NCBI RefSeq assembly: GCF_030272615.1
Contig: NC_081413.1
Coordinates: forward strand, 338,550,802-338,614,801
Length of the DNA: 64,000 bases
Reading direction: 5' to 3'
Origin: Cryptomeria japonica
Taxonomy: Eukaryota > Streptophyta > Pinopsida > Cupressales > Cupressaceae
A model generated the notes under the pieces. It did not search any database. It was not told the DNA's origin and was given only the letters and a program-made list of their open reading frames with translations. A program made the translations under genes and the position numbers. Positions 35,665 through 45,929 of the stretch are shown piece after piece (the stretch's first letter is position 1; each line of letters opens with the position of its first letter).

Positions 35665-36700
35665 CTATATACCTTGAAGTTCCTTTAAATTTTTCATCAA
35701 TCTATATGCCTTGCTCTTAGATGAATAACCAAGAAATATTCCTTCATCACTTCTAGGATCAAATTTGCAAATATACTCATCTCTTCTAATGTAGCATTTA
35801 CTTCCAAATATTCTAAAATATTTAAGAGTAGGAGGAATACCAAACCATAGTTCATGAGGGGTCTTACTAGTTTCTCCTTTGATGTGAACTTTGTTGAATG
35901 TGTAGACCATTGTGCTTACTGCCTCTCTCCAATATACATGTGGTAGATTTTCTTCAGATAACATACTTCTAGCTGCATCCAAGATAGTTTTGTTTTTCCT
36001 TTCTACAACCCCATTCTATTGTGGTGTCCGGGGTGCTGATAACTATCTTCTGATTCCATTCACTTCACATAATGCATTAAATTCCTTGGATGTGAATTCT
36101 CCTCCTAGATCTGATATCAAACATTTGATTTTCTTACCAATTTCATTTTCTACCATTGCTTTGAATAGTTTGAACTTTCCAAGTGCTTCTGATTTTTCTC
36201 TGAGAAAAGTAACCCAACACATTCTAGAATAGTCATAAATGATTAGCATGAAATATCTATCACCTTGTAAGCTTTTAGTTCTAGCTGGACCACATAAATC
36301 AGTATGAATTAAGTCAAGATCATTATTTGATTTTTCTGGAATACTTTTAAAAGATGCTCTAACTTGTTTTCCAAATTGACATTCCTTACATACTAGATTG
36401 TGAGGTTTGACAATCTTAGGTAAATCTCTAACTGCCTTAGTAGTACTGATTTTTACCATGCAATCAAAATTTACATGACAGAGTCTCTTATGCCATAGCC
36501 AACTTTCATCAATGTGTGCAATCAAGCATGTCTTTTCACTGTTATTCAAATGAAAGATATTACCTCTAGTTTGATTACCGGTTGCAATTTCCAAACCAGT
36601 TTGGTTCATAATTTTGCATTTAATATTCTTGAATTGTAACTGGAATCCTTTTTCAACTAATTGACCAACACTCAAAAGATTATGCTTTAAACCTTCTACA
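35665..36700 (-). pseudogene. Integrase of copia element D
   Basis: 36675-36043 encodes W-H-K-R-L-C-H-V-N-F...C-K-E-C-Q-F-G-K-Q (HHCC finger), D-L-C-G-P, D-Y-S-R-M and S-D-L-G-G-E-F. 35982-35665 encodes T-P-H-E-L-W-F-G and D-E-G-I-F-L-G-Y. Two TAG stops near 36042 and 36020 lie where conserved Gln codons are expected, and the catalytic Glu (V-V-E-R-K) remains between the parts. Confidence 0.88.
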
Positions 36701-37980
36701 TGGTAAACATTGTCAGTATTATGCTTTCCATCAAGAGATATTGTACCTTTTCCTTTGATTAAACAAGCTTTGTCATCTCCAAATCTTACCAGACCTCCAT
36801 TATATTCCTAAAAGTTCAAGAATTTACCTTTTTTACCAGTCATGTGGTGTAAACATCCTGAATCAATGATCCATTCATCCTTAACTTCAACTTTAGCTAC
36901 TAGGGCCTGCTCTATTGGTTGAACAATAGGTGCCAGTTGATCTTCTGTTATAGAAACAAAAACCCATCCATTGTCTGCCGGATCTTCATCAGAATCATCA
37001 GTGACTCCTTCATCAGCAAGATAACAAGATTTATCTTTATTCTTCTTAAATCTGTATCTCTAATATTCAGGGTTAGGCTTGTATGTTTTTCTAGCTTCTT
37101 CTCTTAGTCTAACATGTCTATCAGGGCATCTTGAAGCCATATGACCAATCTTATTATAGTTAAAGCATTTAAAGGGTGCTTTACCTTCATACTTACTTCC
37201 AACTAGACCTTTAGACATTTTCCTTGCAAATAGTGCTTCAAGTTCTTCATTTTCTCTCCTACTTTCCTCAAGTTCTCTTGCATAAAAGGCTTTCCAATCA
37301 GATTTGTCAAATGATGGTGCAGATGATGTTGATGCCTTAAAATCTAAATCTATCTTTATAGTAGCAACATGACCAAATTCCTCAATTTCAAAAGCTGAAA
37401 GTTTTCCAATCAATGTATCCCTAGTTACTGATGTATTAGGCATTGTTCTCAACTCATTTATATCAGTAACCTTCATTTTATATGCCGGTGGCAATCCTCT
37501 TAAAACTTTTGAAACAATTTCATCTTCACTTAAGGTTCCTCCACAACATTTAATACCCAAAACAATTTCATTTACTCTTTCCATAAAAGTAAAAATCCTT
37601 TCATCTTCTTCCATTTTCAAATTTTCATACCTAACCCGGAAGCTTTCAAGTTTTGCAATTTTGACTATGGAATCTCCTTCATTCAATGTTTCTAAATGAT
37701 CCCAAATAGCTTTAGCAGTAGACCTATCTGATAATCCCATGATTTGCTGATTTGTTAATGCGCTCAAAAGTGCTTCTCTTGCTTTGCAATCATTTTCCTC
37801 ATCTTTAGCCAAGTTTGGTGGATTAGGTTGACTGGTTGTAGGAGTTGTATAGCCATTCTTTGTAACATCCTAGATGTCCTTTCCAATGCAATTTAGATGT
37901 GTCTCCATTCTGATCTTCCATATTCCATAGTTGGTTCCATCAAGTTTAGGAATGTCCTTCCTCAAATAGTTAGTAGACAT
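36701..37980 (-). pseudogene. gag: Gag and protease of copia element D
   Basis: It begins M-S-T-N-Y-L-R-K at 37980. A TAG replaces an expected Trp codon at 37870-37872. 37812-37060 encodes the capsid and a zinc knuckle whose second Cys is Tyr (C-F-N-Y-N-K-I-G-H). After a stop at 37060 the same frame continues to the protease site D-E-W-I-I-D-S-G-C-L-H-H-M-T-G (about 36850) and G-L-K-H-N-L-L-S-V-G-Q, with one more stop between them. Confidence 0.88.
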
Positions 37981-38022
37981 TGGATCTCCTCAAGCTGTTA
38001 AACTTCTGCAAAAAGAGGACTA

Positions 38023-38036
38023 GGCTCTGATACCAA
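38023..38036 (-). other. Primer-binding site of copia element D
   Basis: On - it reads TTGGTATCAGAGCC, the initiator tRNA-Met complement, directly after the 5' LTR. Confidence 0.92.
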
Positions 38037-38037
38037 T

Positions 38038-39090
38038 TGTTAGGTCCCGGAGACAACTGAGAGGGGGGGTGAATCAGTTGTCACGTAAATTCAAACCAAA
38101 AACAATTTAACCAACCTTAATGATTAATACTGGTAAACAAAACGTTATGTCGATAGACAGTTTATCAGTTAATTATAGTACCAGTAAAGATTAATGCATG
38201 GAATAGAAAGATAATAACATCCACAACACATAACACCAATATTTATATGTGGAAACTCTGTAAGGGGAAAAACCACGGTGGGAAACCTTACCCACAATCA
38301 GATGATACTACTGCAAATAGTATGTGTATACAAATGGGGTCTACACATGCAGAAAGGCCAAGCGCCTAGAGCTCACTGCTCAAACACAAATAGGAGTCAC
38401 ACTGACTACAATTGGATGGTTAAATCCAATAAAGATGTATTTCTCAAAATAGCATCTTTCTATGCTAGATTCACTACCGATGTGCTTCTGATTATCTTTA
38501 CAAATACCTTGCTTCACCTTCAAATGATGTCTGCATGTATAGCTCTACTTATTCCCACATATACCTTCTTACAATTCCTTATTCTTATCACATATCGATC
38601 TTACAAATAAGATCTTACATATATACCATAACCTAAGACCAATTTTAGTAGGTCGGCTCTAAAAGATATTACAATAAAATAATTACAAGTAAATCAATAA
38701 CTGATGCAATATCCAATTCAACATGTCGGCTTAATGCATATACAATAACAACAAAATCATCTCCAAAGAATGTCATGCTGATCTAGAATAGATAAGCCTG
38801 CCAGTGCATAACCTGGACCTATTTGCCAATAACAACAAATATGCAAATATGAATATGCCAAAGAACAAATCTCCAAGACAAAGTGTCCAAACGATGTCTT
38901 TGACATAACCAAGTGTTTTCCATATCATTCCAAGTGTCGGTGCATTATATCTTGTCGGTATACCAGATACCAGTGACTGTGCATAAATCACTTGCTTACC
39001 AGTGAACATTGTTGATCCTTCAAAGTGCCAGAGTTGATAAGTGTTAGTAGGTGTTGACATCAATGACAAAACCATACCAAAATACCAACA
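38038..39090 (-). repeat. 5' LTR of copia element D
   Basis: 1053 bp. On + it runs from TGTTAGGTCCCGGAGAC to AATACCAACA. It carries the G7-TGAATC signature near its sense-strand end. Confidence 0.92.
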
Positions 39091-39095
39091 TAACA

Positions 39096-40150
39096 TTGAA
39101 GATTAACATCTTTCAAATCAAGGCATACATGATTATTAACATATTCCTTACCATCCACATGATATATACACAAGGCATTGCATTTATATGAATAACATAT
39201 ACAATAGAATATCCAATTACAATAATCTCACTCAATACATCTCATTCTGATATCAATCTACTACAAGTCCTATTATACATTTTCTCAATATACTGAATAC
39301 ATAGTCTTCTTTACAATTTTATCCTTCATTCCACATGATATCATTTCTAATTACATAGAATATTCTCCAAGAAATCCATCCACATGAAGAGATAATATAA
39401 ATCCATGTCCAAGCACATAAGCATCCAATGAAGAACAAACTAATGGAAGAAGGCATCAAACCACTCGAACATGTGGAACCAAATAGGAACCACCCCCATG
39501 CTAGGAGATGACATAAGGTTCTAGCTCATACTCAAGAACTAAGCCAACACCTAACAACCAAGGATACAAAATGACATCACAAGACTCCAACATAAGAATA
39601 CAACATCCAATCACATCACAGGGCTAAATCAAACAACCAAACTCCCAAAGGTATAATCAACAATTCAAGGCATATGAATAACACACTCATGTAGGGAAAG
39701 AGTGTCATAACATGCTATCCTCATGTCGAATCCGCCTCAACCTTTGAGTTAAACAACGGAGGTCATTCTACCATACCAACGGTCTTCCCAATCATAGATT
39801 CCATAACCATCTCCCTGAAATCTATCATCCCAAAAGCATCTCCCTGGGACTTGCCACTGGGGCACACCACTCAAATTCATTATCTTGATTATATGAATTT
39901 TGAATTACCCAAACCCACCAATCAAATTATTAAGATTATCACTTGCAATTATAAAGAAAAACTCTTCATGTGGTTCCATTAGATCTAGACGCCCTCCTAG
40001 AGGTCCATTTCTCATGACCTTGGTCCTACACATGCAAGAGTCCACTCTCCCTACCATGGACCAAAACCATAGGGTAAAACATAATAAGATACTTCACAAT
40101 AACAATATGAATCTCAACATGGAATGCATCCAAAACTCATTACAATTTTG
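39096..40150 (-). repeat. Repeat X, copy 2, right part
   Basis: The reverse complement matches copy 1 from about 8812 to 9450, for example GCATGGGGGTGGTTCC and CTTATGTCATCTCCTA near 39495. The far end of X is not defined and may lie well beyond 40150. Confidence 0.6.
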
Positions 40151-43070
40151 ATACAATTGAATCACAAAGATAACTATAAACATGCAATCCAAGAGCCACT
40201 TATCAAGAATCAAGCCATAAGCTCAAAATGCCAAATTGCAACAATAAAGAAAGCCTCAATAATTTAAAATTCACATAGATAAGGGCAATACATGAATCCA
40301 ATAAAATATAACACTCCTCCATAGTGAGGCAATACATGAATCCAATAACATATAACACTCCTCCATAGTGAGGCACTACATATCGTCTCGTTGGAGCTCT
40401 AAATTAAACTTCCTCAACATCAAGGACACACTCAACTTGTTGGAGAAAAATATCAATACCTCAACAAACAAGTGTAAAACCACTTTCCGAAGACAAAATG
40501 GATTCATACACATAAAAAATGAATAGCACAGTACCCAAAATCACCAAAAATGACTATACATAGCCTCTGGAGTCAAAATCCATCAAAGTAAGTCAACTGA
40601 GAAGTCAAAACCCAACCTAAAATCTTGTTGATATTGTTTTGGTTCTTTTGTTAGTACTCTGTCACTATTGTTGCCCAGAGTGGTGCTATTGCACTCTATT
40701 TTAGTGCTTTTTTACTTGGGTTGCAACTTTTGAAAAATGAGAAAAAGAAGCAATCAATCTTGCCCAAATTTGGGCAAGGGCTCAATCAGGGTCTAAGATC
40801 GACCTAGAATACTACAAAATATATCATAAAGGTATAATAGGGTTTACATGAGGTCAATAGGACCATATAACCAAGAAATTGACTTCAACTAACGAATACT
40901 TGCACAAGAAAGTGTCATAGAGACAACCATATCAAACCAAAACTCAACAAAGGATCACCAGACAATAGGAGGTCTTGAAAAAGGATTCACAAGGGAAATA
41001 CAAGCCTCCTCAACTAAAAAAAAATCACATAGAACATTCACAGGAAGAAAGAAGCCATAAAATTTACATATCAAAACACCCATTTCCTTCACTGCACAAA
41101 TCAGAATTCTAGATTCAAAATGCAATATTTTCTAATTTATTTCCTTTCAATCAATCCAATAATATTACATAACTGAAATCACTCCCAAAATTTCCCCAAA
41201 ACAATCTTTTGGCAAACATCTACAGACAATCTTTCCCAAAATTCAAAAGTGAGAGTAGACAATCATATCCAACCTAGAAAAGAAGCAATGACAATGAAAA
41301 ATAGATGAAGGAATCTCCAAATCTAGCAAGCTCCAAGCGCAATCCAAAACCAAATTAAAAATCCAAATCCTTCGAACAATCTGAAAATTCTTTCGAAAGC
41401 CAACCTCCCGTGAATGCACAGGAAAGCAAAAATATACTAAAAATTAAACCCCAAAACTTTAATAAAAATTGACCAATTAGAAAAATCCCCAAAACAATAT
41501 ATTATACCAACCCTCACATATTTCGAGGGAGGTAATAAATAAATATATTATGTACCTACCTCCTACCATTCGACCAATTAGATGAAAGGGTAGGTAGATT
41601 TATAATATTTCAAATTAACCAAAGAGGGGGTAGAAAGACAATTAATTAAATAATAGTTTGCACACCCCATGATAAAACATTAAATCAATACCCCATAATA
41701 AATATCAACCATGGATAATAATATTTATCCATTAATAAAGTATCAATGCCTTGATTAAATAATATTAATTAAATAAATAACAACAATTAAGTAAATAGCC
41801 ATAAATAAACTTAGACCTAGAGTGTGTGAGGGAAACTGTCATCTTCGACAACTTTCCATTTGGATAGAGACACGCTCAAACCTGTGAAGCTGGGTGGAGT
41901 CGATGTCTAGTACTTGCAAACCTGCATCCAACACTAACACAACATATATAATACATATACATCATAATCAATAGACATCTGATAGATAATTGCGATGACA
42001 TATCCATCTCTCTATGAGTGATATGGCATTGTCTCTACTCACAAAGACAATCACACAATATAACATCAAAACATCGCATAAAATCATGATCATGAAATAG
42101 GATTAGTACCATTATAGCATCATAAGTCATATAGTCCACATACATAATGAACACATATAAATCCTTGTATCATATAAATCCATCCTTTATAGCAATACTA
42201 CATACTAACATCCATAAGAACCATCAAATGCCATATATCATATAGTATGTCTAGCATCATCAATCATATAAACCTCCAAACGTGATGAGTCATATCAAAT
42301 AGTAGAAATCCACAAAGAGAATCTAACATCGTCAATACCATATAAGATAGCAATAAAGTCATAAATAACCATCTAAGTATCGACCATATGTCTATATGTC
42401 TATCAATATGCAAATCAAAATGCAAGTCTAGGAGAGGCACTACAAATTATTACAATTCTTTAAAATCTTAAAGATAGAACCATCACATGAATGTAGAAAC
42501 CTCCATATATGATATTCAACTAAAAAAATAAATCCTCTACACAAATTGTACCCCTCTAAATATTTAGATGTCCAAGTTATCAAGAAATTGCCAAAAAAAA
42601 TAAAAATAAATAAAAAAATAATAGATAGTACCTAGAGCTAAATATGGAAAATTTGCATGGACTGAATGATAGATATCCTCAATACCTTTCTAATTATGAA
42701 AGAATGATCAAAATAAAATAGCATGGCAATAAGTTATGAGCTTGGGAGTCCAAAATTGAGGGTTGACTTTTAATCTACAAAAAGAATAAAAAACAAAATT
42801 AGGTAAATTAACCCACACCACTGCGGAGTTGGTAGAACCATCTTTCCAACAATATATAGAACACAAAATTCTGACTTCATATGTCCAATATATGCTTCAT
42901 GATAAAAAAATACCTATGTGGAGCCCAATAAAAAAAAGAGTGGGTTTGATTAAGCCCTATGTGTATTGACCCCTATCTATTAATGTGACCAACTTGCTTT
43001 AAAAGGAAAAGATTAAAATCTATATTCTAGCAATAGTTCAATTATTTGATATGGGAAGGGGTTTACAAAG
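40151..43070. other. AT-rich noncoding interior of X/Y, no gene seen
   Basis: No recognisable protein. It contains a 44-bp tandem duplication (40285-40372), AATTAAATAA-rich tracts (41640-41810) that look like LTR promoter sequence, and a CATC/CATA-rich stretch (41930-42480). TGTTGGATGCAGG on - near 41930 might be an LTR start, but no partner or target duplication was found. Confidence 0.35.
40285..40372 (+). repeat. 44-bp tandem duplication
   Basis: GCAATACATGAATCC...CCATAGTGAG occurs twice head to tail, at 40285-40328 and 40329-40372, with a single A/C difference. Confidence 0.9.
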
Positions 43071-43268
43071 CCATAGCTTTGATACCACTTATAGGGAGTT
43101 GAACTATCCATTTCTCCCAAAAGATGCATCTATTCGGGAAATTTCTACCATCCTAGTTAAGGATCTCGCACGAGGCTATTAAACCATGTCACGAATTCCA
43201 AGGGAATATGTTGGACACATACCAACAATCTCCCTGTCAACATTATTTGAGGGGACTCAAACTTGCGA

Positions 43269-43284
43269 CCCCACTCTAATACTA
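43269..43284 (-). other. Decayed primer-binding site of element Y
   Basis: On - it reads TAGTATTAGAGTGGGG, three transitions away from TGGTATCAGAGCGGGG, directly next to the 5' LTR. A second, better site, TGGTATCAAAGC, lies 200 bp further in (on -, about 43076-43087). Confidence 0.65.
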
Positions 43285-43798
43285 TGTTGGAATAATAAAG
43301 AACCTATAATGAAGCTACTCGTACTTCAAACGACCAACCTAGAAACATGCCATCCACAAGACAATTTTGCAACATGATCTTGCATGATTATGAGATTGAA
43401 TTGATATGAAAATAATTCAATTGATATGATACAATGTACAAATGAGTCTTTCTTATATAGGCAAGGTGATGAGGGAGGCTGACAACTATACTTGATACAA
43501 AATTAAATGTATGATGCAATATAATAAATGCCTAAAGAAAATATTAAATAATGAAACATAGCCTCATATCTTCTATAATGCCATTTACGACAACTAGCAT
43601 GATACTATGAATGATATTAAATGACAAGCTACATAAAGTAACTTTATGATGACTAACATATGCCAACTAAGCCTAAGTAAGCTTAATGTGTAAATGGCAT
43701 TTAATGACAACAAACTATCACATATGACTAAGTAAAATTCATACGTGAATAGGTTTTATTTTTTAACTAACTATGATAAAACCATATTCACACCAACA
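43285..43798 (-). repeat. 5' LTR of element Y
   Basis: 514 bp, TGTTGGAATAATAAAG...CACACCAACA, followed by the target duplication AAATT. It pairs with 13821-14332. Confidence 0.78.
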
Positions 43799-43803
43799 AA
43801 ATT

Positions 43804-44760
43804 AACCATTGCATTTCTTGTCATAACTCATCATTTCTTCTTCCTAAATTAATTTAATAATTTTATTATTCAATTGAGCTAACATTATTTCTTAATTCAA
43901 ATTCAAATTCAAAAATTTCCTCCATTATCACCTTAATTAAATAATTTTAATTTGTTTAATTATTTCATCAATTATTCTTTTTCTTCTAATATTAATTCAA
44001 TAAAGCCAATTACTTAATTAATTTATTCATGTCCATCTTGCACATTATTTGAAATTTTTTTTAATTATTTAATTAATTCATTTTCACTTATTATTATTCT
44101 AGTTCACTATAATTAAATAATTATTTTAATTATTTAACTAGCTACCTTTCCTCTATAATTAAATAAATTACTTTAATTTATTTAATTATTCTTTTTTGTA
44201 AGTAAAGTTCTAAAAATAAATGAAATTAATATTTTATTTATTTTATCCATCACACACGTTGAATTAAATTATTTATTTATCTCTAAATCACATCCACTTC
44301 TTCAGTTCAACTAACACTTTCTCTCACTTCTCTCATCCATTATTCTCTCATGCAATCAGTTCACTAAATAGGCAATTAGTTAACTCCTATTTTTAGCCTC
44401 CAATTCCTCTCATCAATTCTTTAACATTGGTCTTCAAATCTATCTCAATCAATCTACATTATTTATTAATATCAAAATCATCTACAAATTTGACCTTCAT
44501 TTACCATTATTTAAGATTTTGTGCGATCATATTGCCACTTGTCCTTTGCAAATTTATAGAGAAACATATCAATCATTCAAAGAAAGTTTTAAAAGATAAT
44601 GAAGATTTGAAAATCATGCGTGTGAAGTTATAATTTTATTTTAATTATTGGTTAATGTATTCATTTTGCATTCTCTATTCTAGTAAATTAGAATTTTATG
44701 GTTGAATTTGTTGATATTTATATACGTTTAATTTATGATCCATATACATGTTTTTGTAGA
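43804..44760 (+). repeat. 3' LTR of element G, continued (right end not defined)
   Basis: Directly after the Y target duplication comes sequence very rich in AATTAAATAAT tracts followed by a TCTCTCACTTCTCTC leader. The F LTR on the other strand has the same layout. No TG...CA end could be fixed on the right. Confidence 0.5.
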
Positions 44761-44768
44761 GTAGATTA

Positions 44769-44956
<188 letters not shown>

Positions 44957-45151
44957 TCTCCAAAATCTAAACCAAGAGATGGGATTTCATTTGCAAGTTT
45001 AATGCATCAATACATTTGATAAAATCATAGAAAAGGTGATAACTATAAAAAAGGATCTCATTGCAAAGAGTATAATCAAAATATATTATGTAAATAAAGA
45101 TAATGGTTCAAAATCTAATGATAAAGATTACCTTTGGGAGACAAATGTGTT

Positions 45152-45360
45152 GTTAATGTTGGTGTGCTAGATGTAAAATTTATCCAAAATATACAACCAT
45201 AATTCAATGTGTAACTAAACAATCAAAGTGTGACCATTCTTAGAGGACTAACTAAAACTATTGTTAACGATGGTGTGGTAGATGTAAAATTTATCCAAAA
45301 CATACAAACATCATAAATGTGTAACCACACAATCAAAGTGTGACCATTCTTAGAGGACTA
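45152..45360 (+). repeat. Tandem duplication, about 110-bp unit
   Basis: GATGTAAAATTTATCCAAAA...GTGTGACCATTCTTAGAGGACTA is present at about 45152-45250 and 45262-45360, with around ten differences. Confidence 0.85.
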
Positions 45361-45481
45361 CTTGGACAAGACTCCACCTTGAGAAAAATCCCATCTCTCT
45401 CAAGATTACCTTCAAGGGATATCTACAATGGATAATCATGAATTCCATTTGCTAATAAAATTATCATTATAAATCCAATTA

Positions 45482-45929
45482 GTGATAAATAAATCTTGTA
45501 TCAAACACTATCATGCATTCCATCACCCATCAAGCCCACTCTATAGAGTCCCATTAAAATTTCATTACTATCAAGCCAAAATATTGAGTCTACCCATGAA
45601 TACCCCATCCATATCCAAACTCAAAACCTACCATGAGAATAATCAAAAGCATGAAGAAACAAGTGCTAAGATAAATTAAGATCAAGTTACTAGTAAAATC
45701 CTCCAATCTCATCCAATCACTGATCAAGATCTCATCTCTCTAGATTTCCATGATGATCCCATACTTTCTACTTTGTCCAATGATCCCTTTCCAAATCAAG
45801 ATAAAAGTATCCCTCCCAACCCCCCTTATAATACCCTTCCTAAGAAAGATCAATATATCATTTCCATCTCATTCAATAATTTGTTTCCATATCAAGATCA
45901 AAATATCCCTTCTAGTTCCCCTCATACTT
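45482..45929 (+). pseudogene. Decayed unidentified reading frame
   Basis: One + frame is open for about 149 codons apart from a single TAA at 45677. The second half has a coding-like pattern rich in Asp, Pro and Ser (D-F-H-D-D-P, Y-Q-D-Q-N-I-P). No family is recognised. It could be a gag- or accessory-type relic of a neighbouring retroelement. Confidence 0.3.

Larger units (their letters stand above)
32549..39090 (-). mobile_element. Ty1/copia element D, nested in repeat X
   Basis: A complete 6.5-kb structure: LTRs 32549-33602 and 38038-39090 (TGTTAGG...CCAACA), with perfect TAACA duplications outside (32544-32548 and 39091-39095). On - the order is primer site, gag, protease, integrase, reverse transcriptase, RNase H, polypurine tract (CCAAAGGGAGAGAT, just right of 33602). 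Gag through integrase share one frame broken only by stops; the rest is frameshifted. It is related to element A but is a different subfamily. Confidence 0.94.
13821..43798 (-). mobile_element. Element Y: old minus-strand LTR retrotransposon hosting later insertions
   Basis: Two diverged LTRs (13821-14332 and 43285-43798) lie in the same orientation. They are flanked by identical AAATT (13816-13820 and 43799-43803). A polypurine tract adjoins the left LTR and a decayed tRNA-Met primer site adjoins the right one, so the element reads on -. It now spans 30 kb because elements A, X and D lie inside; the original interior was several kb. No intact pol remains. Short decayed frames (14750-14990 and 30864-31440) are the only coding-like traces. 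Confidence 0.75.

Noticed and set aside
40285-40372. CRISPR-like repeat
   Set aside because: Only two contiguous 44-bp copies with no spacers, in a plant genome.
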